Shown here one piece after another: positions 19,101 through 28,614 of a DNA stretch of 64,000 bases. Position 1 is the first letter of the stretch; each line of letters starts with the position of its first letter. Origin of the DNA: an uncultured Bizionia sp. (GTDB taxonomy: Bacteria > Bacteroidota > Bacteroidia > Flavobacteriales > Flavobacteriaceae). The notes under the pieces were generated by a model, which had not been told where the DNA came from, did not search any database, and was given only the letters and a program-made list of their open reading frames with translations. The stretch covers positions 186,001 to 250,000 of the forward strand of contig CANMCF010000002.1 in the NCBI GenBank assembly GCA_947496215.1, in the 5' to 3' direction. The position numbers and the translations under genes were made by a program.

Positions 19101-19864
19101 GTGAGGATGAAGACAATTTCGATTTGGATTACAATAGGGTGAAATTGCAAACGATTGGTTTTTCCCCATCCTTGATTTTCAAAGGGGATTTGGGCTCTAA
19201 AATCAAGATAGGATTGTCGTACGAAGATATTGAGGTCGAAGAAACTCAAGATCGTTTTATAGATGGGTTTTATACAATAAATGAGGATGGCAACAAAAAC
19301 TCCTTTGCCGGAGTTGAAGCTAGCTATAGTTTTGAAAACAAAGACAACAAGGCTTTCCCGACATTGGGAATGGAAACTGGTTTGCAGGTCGGTTACAAAA
19401 CAAATTTAGACGATTCCAAAGGCTTTGCCTATGTTATGCCGTCTTTGGGTTTCGATTATAAATTGGTGTCAAGTGGACAATTGGTATTGGCGACAAAGGC
19501 AAGTGCGCATTTTAACTTTGGAGACGATTTCGAATTTTACCAAGGTGCAAACTTGGGAGCAAACAATGGATTGAGAGGATACCGAAACCAACGATTTACA
19601 GGGAAAAGTGCTTTTGTGCAAAGTACCGATTTACGTTTGAACCTGCGCAAGGTGAAAACTGGGATCTTACCATTGAACATTGGAATTTATGGAGGTGTGG
19701 ATTATGGACGTGTTTGGGTGGAAGATGATAATTCCAAGAAATGGAACAACTCCATTGGAGGAGGTTTGTTCTTCAATGGAGCAGGGATGCTTGTTGGCAA
19801 CTTATCGGCATTTAACAGTGATGATGGGTTGCGTTTGGCCTTTAAATTGGGCTTTGGGTTCTAG
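16190..19864 (+). CDS. Metallophosphoesterase + kinase-like + C-terminal beta-barrel outer-membrane fusion (1224 aa)
   Basis: Lipobox LTKAC; GDAGN, GDNIYPNG, GNHDWYSG, HHPIYTNGPHGG, GHEH (calcineurin-like); middle region with IGDWDRHEDQWRW and RPIPRDRDQAF; C-terminal BamA/TamA-like strands (NNGLRGYRNQRFTGKSAFVQSTDLRLNL...LRLAFKLGFGF). Confidence 0.85.
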   Translation: MRFKRFIILSVAIFLTKACATYEPQYKDGNVSGSSTANKEIEHSFYLIGDAGNSPIDSESNALKAFKTALKSAKKNSTALFLGDNIYPNGFVGKEHEDRAFSEHQLKIQTEAVKDFKGNTIFIPGNHDWYSGLKGLKRQEKYIEDALGENTFLPENGCPIKKVNVSDNVVMIIIDTHWYLTNWDKHPTINDDCEIRTRTQFFDEFEGLVKKARGKTTLIAMHHPIYTNGPHGGQYSVKQHMGPLPILGTVKNILRRTSGVTDTDVSNKRYNEMKKRIVTLSQENSKVVFVSGHEHSLQYIVQDNLPQIVSGSGSKTNPTKNVGGGQFSYGAEGYARLDVYKDGSSSVRFYTAEENDVVFDVDVFAKDKKENMKTYEPDFSNTKTASVYTTEETDKGGVYKTLWGKRYREDFSTPVTVPTVDLDTLFGGLTPARKGGGHQSKSLRLKDKDGREYVMRAIRKNALQYLQAVAFKDQYIEGQFDGTYTEGLLLDVFTGSHPYAPFTIGVLSDAVGVFHTNPVLYYVPKQNALSHFNDEYGDELYMIEERAASGHGNAKSFGFSDTVISTDDLLKKLRKNANHYLDEEAYIRARLFDMLIGDWDRHEDQWRWATFKEDGKTIYRPIPRDRDQAFSIMADGTLLGIATNIVPALRLMRSYSEDLKSPKWFNLEPYPLDMALINESDRTVWNAQVEHITSNLTDEVIDQAFKSFPSEVNAETIQGIKRKLMGRRENLQKISDDYYDHINKYAVITGTDKDDWFEIMRLANGQTKIVAYRIKKGEKADVFHTRTYSCSDTKEIWIYGLDDEDVFAVSGEGDKLIPLRLIGGQNKDTYTIENGKKVKVYDYKSKKNEFTTGEGTLKLTDDYETNTYDYKKLKNSSNQFIPSIGSNPDDGFKIGFVDTFSTFGFERNPFTQQHVFSAAYYFATSGFDFSYKGEFANVIGKWNLGLEATFTSPNYSENFFGFGNETLNPNSEDEDNFDLDYNRVKLQTIGFSPSLIFKGDLGSKIKIGLSYEDIEVEETQDRFIDGFYTINEDGNKNSFAGVEASYSFENKDNKAFPTLGMETGLQVGYKTNLDDSKGFAYVMPSLGFDYKLVSSGQLVLATKASAHFNFGDDFEFYQGANLGANNGLRGYRNQRFTGKSAFVQSTDLRLNLRKVKTGILPLNIGIYGGVDYGRVWVEDDNSKKWNNSIGGGLFFNGAGMLVGNLSAFNSDDGLRLAFKLGFGF

Positions 19865-19886
19865 TGGCCTTGAAAATAGACATCAA

Positions 19887-19927
19887 AAACACAAAAGCCA
19901 TACTGTATTAGTATGGCTTTTGTGTTT
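19887..19927. terminator. Strong hairpin, probably a bidirectional terminator
   Basis: AAACACAAAAGCCATAC / GTATGGCTTTTGTGTTT, 17-bp perfect stem with 7-nt loop. Confidence 0.8.
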
Positions 19928-20052
19928 GTCGTTGCAAGTTAAGGAGAAGGAGTCACCATGCTTCCAAAGGAACTTTAAGTTTTATCACAAGGTCTTTATT
20001 GTCAATAGAAGTCATTTTTGTCTTATAAATAAAACTTCGTATACTTTTTGTA

Positions 20053-20060
20053 TACCTTTG
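20053..20060 (+). promoter_or_regulatory. Possible -7 box (TACCTTTG) overlapping a GTATAC inverted repeat
   Basis: GTATAC-TTTTT-GTATAC-CTTTG at 20039-20060, upstream of the metalloprotease gene. Confidence 0.4.
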
Positions 20061-20200
20061 ATTTTGTAGATGTTTCAGTGGTTTTGTTATAAGCGTTTGT
20101 ACGATTATGTTATATTTGAATATGAGAAAGATTGAAATTATTGTAAAATAATGGATATTATAAATTCTTTTTATCAACTAATCCTTAAAACTCCCTTATT

Positions 20201-22213
20201 ATGAAAAAAACATTACTTTTTCTATCCATTGTCTTTGTTGTGCACGGGATATATGCACAAGAGCATTGTGGACAAGACTCATATCAACAAAAAATCTATG
20301 ATGAAGATCCAACATTGAGACCAGAGAATAATTTGGCCTATCAAGAATTGGAAGAATTTACAAGGGCATTCATATCCGATGATGCCAATTTCGAATCCAG
20401 AGACATTGGGGATCTAACGATCGGAACGGATTATATCATTCCTGTAGTCGTACATGTAATACACAACAATGGACCTGAAAACATTTCAGATCAAGCTGTG
20501 GAAAGATCCATAGAGATGCTTAATACGTTTTATGCTGGCAAATCTGCTTTTGATGGTAACATCGATTCCGATTTTTTATCGGTCAGGGGAGGATTTACAA
20601 ACAAGAAGTTAAAGTTCGTCTTGGCGAAATTTGACCCTAGCGGCAATCCGACCAATGGAATAGATAGACAGGTAGACCCTGTCTATACCTTGAAGGGTGA
20701 TGACAATGCCATGAGACAAACATATCACTGGCCTAGGGCAAACTATTTCAACATCTATGTGGTAAGACAAGCTGTGGATGGTAGTGGAACTTCCGGGTTT
20801 GCCACTTTCCCACCAGATGTTAGTTCACCATCAAATGCATACAAGGATGGACACGTCATGTCTGCTTGGGCATATGGAGAACACGATCAGATGTGGCAGA
20901 CTTGGTATCACAATCTCGCACATGAAGTTGGGCATTGGTTAAATGTATATCACATATGGGCAAACGCAGGAGGCAATGGCAACAATGTATATTGCAATCA
21001 GGATGATTCCGTTTCCGATACACCCAATACAAAGGGCAATGGCTTACAAGATCTAGACAACTTCCCAGGAGTGGGATCGGTTTCAAATTGTGGAAGCAAA
21101 GACAATTACACCAATATGATGGATTATACATCGGCTACATATGCAATGTTTACCAATGGACAAAAAGCAAGAATGGAGGCAGCATTGAACTCTAGTGTCT
21201 CGGATAGAAACAACTTGTGGTCGGTAAATAATGTGTTGACGACATTGTATGGCTGCACAACTGGATTGGATAGTGACAATGATAGCATACCTGATGCTTG
21301 TGATGATTGTCCGAATGACATAAACAACGATAGTGATGGAGATGGAGTTTGCGATAGCGCAGACATGTGCAATGGCTATCCGGACGTTAACCTGGATGCG
21401 AATCCTGCTGCGATGGATTCTTGTGATGCGCTTTTGCCTATCAAGGATTTTAATTCGGAAACGATTTTGACCTACGATCCTGCCCAAGACAAAGGGGTTT
21501 CAGATGTCTATGACAATGGAGCAACATTGCATCTATCCGTAAATGCATGGAAATCCATTGCATTGAATTATACCATTACAGCAAATACGGTGTTGGAGTT
21601 CGATTTCAAGAGTACCATAGAAGGTGAGGTACATTACATAGGAATAGATGATGACTTGGCATTGGATCCAACTTTGGCATTCAAGCTGTTTGGAACACAG
21701 AATGTTACTGCATCCGGGATTTTTAATTTGGATTATGAAACGTATACGGATGGAGACCTTTACACATACAAGCATTATTCCATTCCCATTGGGACATTTT
21801 ATACGGGCAATGCTCCCTACTTGTTCTTTGCAGCAGATAACGACAGTTTCAACGAGACGTGGAATGGTGGAAACAATTATCCTGGAGGAGGAAGTTACAA
21901 TGATGGAACTTCATTTTTTAGAAATGTGAAAATCTATGAAAGCAATACATTGTCCACTTCTGAAGTAGGTGATCTGCCATCGGTAGTTTCCCTATATCCA
22001 AATCCTGTGGAGGATGTGTTTACAATTGTTGCCAAGAAAGGGCAATTGTCGAAACTGACGATATACGACATCAACGGAAGGTTCATAAAAACCATCGAGA
22101 TCCCAGGAAAGGAATCGGAAACCATTAATGTAGAAACGCTTTCTTCTGGAGTTTACTTCTCCTTGATAGAAACCAACCTGACCACAACGGTCAAGAAATT
22201 GATCAAATTATAG
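20201..22213 (+). CDS. Secreted M43-type (pappalysin-like) zinc metalloprotease with thrombospondin type-3-like repeats and T9SS sorting domain
   Basis: LAHEVGHWLNVYH zinc motif; DSDNDSIPDACDDCPNDINNDSDGDGVCD; C-terminal LYPNPVEDVFTI...GVYFSLIETNLTTTVKKLIKL. Confidence 0.9.
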   Translation: MKKTLLFLSIVFVVHGIYAQEHCGQDSYQQKIYDEDPTLRPENNLAYQELEEFTRAFISDDANFESRDIGDLTIGTDYIIPVVVHVIHNNGPENISDQAVERSIEMLNTFYAGKSAFDGNIDSDFLSVRGGFTNKKLKFVLAKFDPSGNPTNGIDRQVDPVYTLKGDDNAMRQTYHWPRANYFNIYVVRQAVDGSGTSGFATFPPDVSSPSNAYKDGHVMSAWAYGEHDQMWQTWYHNLAHEVGHWLNVYHIWANAGGNGNNVYCNQDDSVSDTPNTKGNGLQDLDNFPGVGSVSNCGSKDNYTNMMDYTSATYAMFTNGQKARMEAALNSSVSDRNNLWSVNNVLTTLYGCTTGLDSDNDSIPDACDDCPNDINNDSDGDGVCDSADMCNGYPDVNLDANPAAMDSCDALLPIKDFNSETILTYDPAQDKGVSDVYDNGATLHLSVNAWKSIALNYTITANTVLEFDFKSTIEGEVHYIGIDDDLALDPTLAFKLFGTQNVTASGIFNLDYETYTDGDLYTYKHYSIPIGTFYTGNAPYLFFAADNDSFNETWNGGNNYPGGGSYNDGTSFFRNVKIYESNTLSTSEVGDLPSVVSLYPNPVEDVFTIVAKKGQLSKLTIYDINGRFIKTIEIPGKESETINVETLSSGVYFSLIETNLTTTVKKLIKL

Positions 22214-22308
22214 AAGAGACGTATAGACTCAAAAAAAAGTTTATGAAAAAGCCAATGGAATTGTTTGGGTTTCATTGGTTTTTCTATGAATGTTAAGCGA
22301 ACAGGTTT

Positions 22309-23127
22309 TTATTTTTTCAATGAAAACTCATAGGTGTTACCACCTTCCGTATTGTCATATTCATCGGTAATGAGGACGGTATTGCCAGTTTTGAAGCAAA
22401 TACCTTCCTTTTGGGAAGTGTGTTCGAAAGGTAATGCTTCAACAGAACCTTCAAAAAAATTATCGCCATCAAAGTTTGTAAGTTTCCATAGTTTGTCGTG
22501 ATTCAACAAAATAATGGTCTTGCCATCTGGACTGATGTCTGCTGCTGTCACCCTGTTCTTTTTGCCTTCTAAATTGAATTCGGTAACAAATTGTGCCAAA
22601 TGATTGCCCATTATGTTTGGGACGGAAACAACAATTGCCTTTTTATCATTTTTACTGAAAACATAAAAGGTGTCATTAAATAAAAAGAAGGCTTCAAAAT
22701 CTTTGGGTTTGATGGTGTCAGGAAGCTTGAAGGTAATGATTTCTGCATTCACTCTGTCTTCAAGAGAAGCAACGTTGTTAACCTTGTAGATGGTAAATGT
22801 CTCACGTTTTTTGGAATTGTTTCCAAAATCGCCAATGTAAAGATTGCCATTGCCATCACTAGTTAAATCCTCCCAATCCATATTCGTGCTATTTCCAATG
22901 ACTATGTTTTTTGCGATGCCTCCTTTGGAGTCCAATCCGTAAAGGTTGTTCTTGTTTCCAGAATCCTCAATGACCCAAATCAAATCGGAATTAGTTATGG
23001 TTTCAACGGCAGAAACCTCTTTAAGATCACTGGAAATGTCGGCAACGACTTTTAAACGACCTGTATTGCAAGACAAGACCATAAGTGACAAGAAGAGTAG
23101 GCAAGAAAAACAGCGATGCATAATCAA
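22309..23127 (-). CDS. Lipoprotein, putative beta-propeller
   Basis: LSLMVLSCNTG lipobox; repeated DGNGNLYIGDFGNN / DGKTIILLNHDKLWKL strands. Confidence 0.6.
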   Translation of the reverse strand: MIMHRCFSCLLFLSLMVLSCNTGRLKVVADISSDLKEVSAVETITNSDLIWVIEDSGNKNNLYGLDSKGGIAKNIVIGNSTNMDWEDLTSDGNGNLYIGDFGNNSKKRETFTIYKVNNVASLEDRVNAEIITFKLPDTIKPKDFEAFFLFNDTFYVFSKNDKKAIVVSVPNIMGNHLAQFVTEFNLEGKKNRVTAADISPDGKTIILLNHDKLWKLTNFDGDNFFEGSVEALPFEHTSQKEGICFKTGNTVLITDEYDNTEGGNTYEFSLKK

Positions 23128-23341
23128 AAAGAATTTAAAATAAATGTTTGATGTAATCTAAAGTGCCTCTGATGAAAAAATGATGTCAAAGACAAATACA
23201 TTCACCATTCTAATTACATTAATTAATGCTAAATTTACGACGATATTTTTCAGTATGAAAATCCAATGTGGTAATGGAATGAAAACATTGAATGAAACAA
23301 TATGAGGTAGATGGTATGAATACCGATTTCCCAGATAGAAT

Positions 23342-24559
23342 ATGATAGAAAAAGACATAGTAATAGTAGGAGGAGGAGCCGCAGGCTTTTTTGCAGCCAT
23401 AAACATAGCAGAACTAAACCCGGAATTGGAAGTAGCCATATTGGAACGAGGGAACGAGGTGTTGACAAAGGTAAAAGTATCAGGAGGAGGACGATGCAAT
23501 GTCACACACGCAGAATTCATTCCACAAGAGCTGGTTAAAAACTACCCTAGAGGAGAAAAGGAGTTGCTTGGGCCATTCCATACCTTTATGACGGGAGATA
23601 CCATCGAGTGGTTTGAAAAAAGAGGTGTGGAATTGAAAATTGAAGAAGATGGTAGGATGTTTCCAACATCCAATACATCTCAGACCATAATAGATTGTTT
23701 TCTATATGAAGCCAAAAAACATGGTGTTTCTGTGCTTAAAAATCAATCTGTAACCACGATATGCAAAGAAGGTGCTCATTGGATGGTAAAAACAAAAACA
23801 GATGAGTTTGCTTGTAATAAATTGGTGATGGCAACAGGAAGCAATCCAAAGATATGGAAGCTTTTGGAGAATGTCGGGCACAAGGTTACTGCGCCAGTAC
23901 CTTCACTGTTTACCTTCAACATAAAGGACGATCGCATTAAAGACATTCCTGGAGTCGTAGCGCAAGATGTGGAAATTGAAGTTATTGGGACAAATCTCTT
24001 TTCTGAAGGACCTTTATTGATTACACATTGGGGAATGAGTGCTCCATCGATTTTGAAACTCTCGGCTTTTGGAGCTCTTGAATTGGCAAAGCGTAATTAT
24101 AAATTTCAAATAAAGATAAACTTCATCAAGGAAACTATTGATAATGTGATATTACGATTAAAAGAATTGAAACAAGAGTCTCCTAAGAAAACAATAGTAA
24201 ACTACGCGCAGTTCAACCTACCAAAGCGGTTATGGGTACAATTGGTTTCTGCCTGCAAGATAGAGGCTGATTCGCGTTGGGCAGATATAAACAAAAACCA
24301 AATGGAAGCATTGGCCAATCAGCTTACGAAGGCAATGTTCTATGTGGACGGGAAAAGCACATTCAAGGAAGAATTTGTAACTGCCGGAGGGATCGATTTG
24401 AAAGAAATCAATTTCAAGACTTACGAAAGTAGGCAACAAGAGAACCTATATTTTGCAGGGGAAGTTATGAATGTGGATGCGGTAACAGGAGGTTTCAATT
24501 TTCAAAATGCCTGGACGGGAGCATACATAGTAGCGCAAAGCATCACGAAGCATTCATGA
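23342..24559 (+). CDS. NAD(P)/FAD-dependent oxidoreductase, HI0933/BaiN family
   Basis: IVIVGGGAAGFFAAINIAE, SGGGRCNVTH, FVTAGGIDLKEI, GEVMNVDAVTGGFNFQNAWTGAYIVA. Confidence 0.9.
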   Translation: MIEKDIVIVGGGAAGFFAAINIAELNPELEVAILERGNEVLTKVKVSGGGRCNVTHAEFIPQELVKNYPRGEKELLGPFHTFMTGDTIEWFEKRGVELKIEEDGRMFPTSNTSQTIIDCFLYEAKKHGVSVLKNQSVTTICKEGAHWMVKTKTDEFACNKLVMATGSNPKIWKLLENVGHKVTAPVPSLFTFNIKDDRIKDIPGVVAQDVEIEVIGTNLFSEGPLLITHWGMSAPSILKLSAFGALELAKRNYKFQIKINFIKETIDNVILRLKELKQESPKKTIVNYAQFNLPKRLWVQLVSACKIEADSRWADINKNQMEALANQLTKAMFYVDGKSTFKEEFVTAGGIDLKEINFKTYESRQQENLYFAGEVMNVDAVTGGFNFQNAWTGAYIVAQSITKHS

Positions 24560-24806
24560 CGAATAGTTGGATGTGCATCGTAATGACTATGTTGATGTTG
24601 TAGGAAATCCTCGATTTGGAATTGGTAGAAACAACAAATTTATAGCAATGCCCAAACGGGAATTTGAAATAATGGATGGTTGTGTCTATTTTTATTCAGC
24701 CCATCTGCTATGGGAAAACCAAATGCATAAACAACTATTTCGAGAAAAAGCTAAAAATGTCGACAACTACCACAAACTACAATAAAATGTTGGAAACGAG
24801 CAAAGA

Positions 24807-25370
24807 TTAATATTCTACATGCTTAACGCTGTCCCAAGTCATTCTCATGGCGTCTTTTATCTGTGCTTCGTCCATTGGCAGCTCATCCTTGAATTTTAAC
24901 CTAGCCACGGAGATCACAGAACCAAAGCACATTTGCATGATAAGTCTCAAGTTTACATTTCTCAATTCTTTTTTAAGGATACCAGAAAGAATAAAATCCC
25001 TTATGTTGGTAAAGTGTACAATGTTCTTAAGGCGAATCTCGGGAGTAATGATTGGAGGGACTCCGACAAATTCGATGAATTTAAAGGCTAGAGGATTCCC
25101 AACAAAATAATTGTATAGGTTCAACCACATTGCTTCACATTGCTTTTTGTAATTGTCTTCTGGCAAATTGGCCATTAAGACAACTCCGAAATCCTGACAT
25201 ATCATAGAGTATATCTCTTCTATGATCTGATTTTTATTGTCAAAATAATGATAGATCGTACCTACGGCGACGTTTGCTTCTTTGGCTACTTGAGACATTG
25301 GGGTGGCGTGAACACCTTGTTCTACTACTAACTCAAGCATTGTCAGTATAATTTTCTGTTTTTTATCCAT
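24807..25370 (-). CDS. TetR/AcrR family transcriptional regulator
   Basis: MDKKQKIILTMLELVVEQGVHATPMSQVAKEANVAVGTIYHYFDNKNQII; the start may be 25400 as in the ORF track. Confidence 0.9.
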   Translation of the reverse strand: MDKKQKIILTMLELVVEQGVHATPMSQVAKEANVAVGTIYHYFDNKNQIIEEIYSMICQDFGVVLMANLPEDNYKKQCEAMWLNLYNYFVGNPLAFKFIEFVGVPPIITPEIRLKNIVHFTNIRDFILSGILKKELRNVNLRLIMQMCFGSVISVARLKFKDELPMDEAQIKDAMRMTWDSVKHVEY

Positions 25371-25581
25371 TTTTTTGGCCTTAAGGGCGTAAAATAACAT
25401 TGAGGTTGCGGTTTTAAGGGGGCCTCTTTAAAATGCTATTACGTGTTACATTTACAAACAATCAGTGAAATAGAAACGTTTTGAATATGCCGAAAAACAT
25501 ACAATAATCAGTAAACATCACTAAACCGAATGAATTTCTATTTGGCGCTAAAGTAGTAAATAATTTTATAGAATTAAAAAC

Positions 25582-25589
25582 TATATTTG
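25582..25589 (+). promoter_or_regulatory. Possible -7 box (TATATTTG) upstream of mvaD
   Basis: TATATTTG, 16 nt upstream of the 25606 ATG; -33 not evident. Confidence 0.35.
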
Positions 25590-25605
25590 TAAAAAATTTT
25601 TTTAA

Positions 25606-26718
25606 ATGAAAGAAACACAATTTCTTCCGAGAAATTATTCAAATAACATAGCGTGCGGAGAAGTTGCTTGGTCTTCGCCCAGCAACATAGCATTGGTGAA
25701 ATATTGGGGCAAGAAAAAATATCAAATTCCACAAAACCAATCCATAAGTTTTACATTGGATGCATGTAAGACGAAAACCAAGTTGCATTTCGAGAAAAAG
25801 GATCAAAACAATGACGGGTTTTCTTTCGATGTCATTTTCGAAGGCGCTAAAAATGAAGGTTTCAAACCCAAGATCGAAACTTTCTTCAAGCGAATAGACG
25901 CCTATTTACCGTTTTTGAAGACATACCATTTTACCATCGAGACATCCAACACCTTTCCTCATAGTTCTGGAATTGCCTCATCTGCATCGGGAATGAGTGC
26001 TTTGGCATTGTGTTTGGTCGATCTGGAAAAACAACTCATCGCGTCGGATGCTTCCTTGGAAGAACAGGACAGAAGTGTCGAAGAAGACTACTTTGTCAAA
26101 AAAGCATCTTTCTTGGCTCGGTTGGGTTCCGGAAGCGCCTGTAGAAGCATAGAAGGAGACATTGTGGTTTGGGGAGAGCATGATGAAATAGAAGGAAGCT
26201 CGGATCTGTATGGTGTAAGGTACCTGGAAGAAGTCCATGAGAATTTCAAGAATTACCACGATACCATCTTGTTGGTGGACAAAGGAGAAAAACAAGTGAG
26301 TAGCACGGTCGGACATGACTTGATGCACGGTCATCCCTTTGCCAAGGAACGTTTTGGGCAAGCAGAAGAAAACATAACGAAGATAAAGGCGATTTTGAAA
26401 TCTGGTGATTTAAAGGCATTCATAGCATTGATTGAAAGTGAGGCTTTGACATTGCATGCCATGATGATGACCAGCATGCCATATTTTATTCTGATGAAAC
26501 CAAATACATTGGAAATAATCAACAAGATTTGGGCATTCAGGGAAGAAACAGGATTGCACATAGGCTTTACGCTGGATGCAGGAGCGAATGTACATGTTCT
26601 ATATCCTGAAAATGAAGCAGAAGAGATTTATGAATTCATTAATACAGAGTTAGTTGCATATTGCCAAAACGGTCACTATATTTGTGATAGAATTGGTTTT
26701 GGAGCTTGTAAGCTATAA
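25606..26718 (+). CDS. mvaD: Diphosphomevalonate decarboxylase
   Basis: SPSNIALVKYWGKKKYQIPQNQSISFTLDACKTKT, NTFPHSSGIASSASGMSALAL, RLGSGSACRSIEGDIVVW. Confidence 0.95.
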   Translation: MKETQFLPRNYSNNIACGEVAWSSPSNIALVKYWGKKKYQIPQNQSISFTLDACKTKTKLHFEKKDQNNDGFSFDVIFEGAKNEGFKPKIETFFKRIDAYLPFLKTYHFTIETSNTFPHSSGIASSASGMSALALCLVDLEKQLIASDASLEEQDRSVEEDYFVKKASFLARLGSGSACRSIEGDIVVWGEHDEIEGSSDLYGVRYLEEVHENFKNYHDTILLVDKGEKQVSSTVGHDLMHGHPFAKERFGQAEENITKIKAILKSGDLKAFIALIESEALTLHAMMMTSMPYFILMKPNTLEIINKIWAFREETGLHIGFTLDAGANVHVLYPENEAEEIYEFINTELVAYCQNGHYICDRIGFGACKL

Positions 26719-26769
26719 TTTCACTATATTAGATTGTAAACTACTAACCAACAACTGAATGCTAATTTT

Positions 26770-27699
26770 ATGAAAGGCCCACTTTTTTACTCAAAAATCC
26801 TACTCTTTGGAGAATATGGAATCATCAAGGACTCCAAAGGATTGTCCATACCCTATAATTTTTACAATGGTGCTTTGAAAATGGATGAGAATCCTTCAGC
26901 CGAAGCGATGCAGTCCAATGAAAGCCTTAAAGGATTTGTGGAGTATATGGAGAACATAAGCCCTGAGCTCGTTGTTTTTGAAACCATGAAGTTGAAAGCG
27001 GATGTCAATGCAGGAATGTACTTCGACTCGTCCATACCACAAGGATATGGAGTGGGGAGCAGTGGAGCATTGGTTGCGGCTATCTACGACAAGTATGCAC
27101 AAGATAAAATCACGGTGTTGGAAAACCTGACACGTGATAAATTACTTAAGTTGAAGGCCATCTTTTCTGCAATGGAATCATTTTTTCATGGCAAGTCATC
27201 CGGATTGGATCCTTTGAACAGTTATTTGAGTCTACCGATACTTATCAATTCCAAAGATAACATCGAAGCTACCGGGATACCGACACAAAGTACTTCTGGA
27301 AAAGGAGCTGTATTTTTATTGGATAGTGGAATCATTGGTGAAACAGCGCCCATGGTAAGCATTTTCATGGATAACATGAAACAAGAAGGATTCCGCAAGA
27401 TGCTGAAGGACCAGTTCATAAAGCACACGGATGCTTGTGTGGAGGATTTCTTAAAAGGTGACATAAAATCACTGTTCAGCAATACCAAGCAATTGTCCAA
27501 AGTGGTACTCAATCATTTCAAACCCATGATACCAAAGCAGTTTCACGAACTTTGGAAAAAAGGGATAGATACAAATGCATACTACTTGAAGCTATGTGGC
27601 TCTGGAGGAGGAGGTTATATCTTGGGATTCACCCAAGACATAGATCAGGCACAAAATGCACTTAAAGATTATAAATTGGAAGTCGTTTATAATTTTTAA
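26770..27699 (+). CDS. Mevalonate kinase-like GHMP kinase
   Basis: SKILLFGEYGIIKDSKGLSIPY, IPQGYGVGSSGALVAAIYDKYA, FHGKSSGLDPLNSYL, KLCGSGGGGYILGFT. Confidence 0.9.
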   Translation: MKGPLFYSKILLFGEYGIIKDSKGLSIPYNFYNGALKMDENPSAEAMQSNESLKGFVEYMENISPELVVFETMKLKADVNAGMYFDSSIPQGYGVGSSGALVAAIYDKYAQDKITVLENLTRDKLLKLKAIFSAMESFFHGKSSGLDPLNSYLSLPILINSKDNIEATGIPTQSTSGKGAVFLLDSGIIGETAPMVSIFMDNMKQEGFRKMLKDQFIKHTDACVEDFLKGDIKSLFSNTKQLSKVVLNHFKPMIPKQFHELWKKGIDTNAYYLKLCGSGGGGYILGFTQDIDQAQNALKDYKLEVVYNF

Positions 27700-27708
27700 A
27701 ACCTCAAT

Positions 27709-28614
27709 ATGTTTTCTCGACAACAAAAGCACATTCTGTTAAAGTTCTTCAGTATGTTTTCTGTTGTGAGAGGTTACAACATCCTTGTCATTGTAATAGC
27801 CCAGTATTTAACGTCGGTTTACATATTTGCAAACTACAAGCCTGTAAAAAAGGTGCTTTTCGACATTAATTTGTTGATGCTCGTTTTTGCATCTGCAGCA
27901 GTTGTGGCAGCAGGGTACATAATCAACAATTTTTACGATTCGGAGAAGGACTTGATCAACAGGCCAAACAAATCCATGTTGGATAAGTTGGTGAGTCAAA
28001 ACACGAAATTGTCATTTTACTTCGTACTTAACTTTGTTGCAGTAATAATGGCAAGCTATGTGTCTTTCAATGCCGTTCTATTCTTTTCAATTTACATCTT
28101 TGCCATATGGTTCTACTCCCATAAGCTCAAGAAGATGCCAATAACAGGTAACATAACATCTGCCGTTTTAACGATAACTCCATTTTTCGCAGTATTCATA
28201 TATTACAAGAACTTTGACACCGTCATTTTCGTACACGCTACATTCTTGTTTTTGATAATAGCCATCAGGGAACTCACAAAGGACTTGGAGAACATAAAGG
28301 GGGATTTGGCCTTGAACTATCAGACCATTCCCATAAAATATGGGGAAAACATGTCCAAGAAAATGATTACCATACTCATTGTATTGACTTTGATCCCTGC
28401 CTACTTGTTGATTACAAAGTTTGAGGTAGGTCACATGTATTTCTATTTCTACGTCTGCATGACCCTGCTCTTCGTGTTTTTGGTCTTGCTTTGGAAATCG
28501 AAGACGAAAAAACAATATCTCATTCTTCACAATATTCTGAAATTCATAATAGTGGCAGGTGTTTTCAGTATCTTGTTGGTAGATGTGAATTTAGTATTAA
28601 AACGTATCTTGTAA
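27709..28614 (+). CDS. UbiA-type prenyltransferase (geranylgeranylglycerol-phosphate geranylgeranyltransferase-like)
   Basis: NNFYDSEKDLINRPNKSM and RELTKDLENIKGDLALNYQTIPIKYG aspartate motifs in a multi-TM protein. Confidence 0.9.
   Translation: MFSRQQKHILLKFFSMFSVVRGYNILVIVIAQYLTSVYIFANYKPVKKVLFDINLLMLVFASAAVVAAGYIINNFYDSEKDLINRPNKSMLDKLVSQNTKLSFYFVLNFVAVIMASYVSFNAVLFFSIYIFAIWFYSHKLKKMPITGNITSAVLTITPFFAVFIYYKNFDTVIFVHATFLFLIIAIRELTKDLENIKGDLALNYQTIPIKYGENMSKKMITILIVLTLIPAYLLITKFEVGHMYFYFYVCMTLLFVFLVLLWKSKTKKQYLILHNILKFIIVAGVFSILLVDVNLVLKRIL

Noticed and set aside
21241-21420. Asp-rich low-complexity stretch considered as a novel repeat
   Set aside because: Explained by thrombospondin type-3-like calcium-binding repeats in the secreted protease.
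22235-22300. Hairpin-like GAAAAAGCCAATG...CATTGGTTTTTC between convergent genes
   Set aside because: Imperfect stem; plausible terminator but not strong enough to list.
24567-24785. 72-aa plus-strand ORF after the HI0933-like gene
   Set aside because: Could be real or a decayed fragment; no recognisable family, so not called.
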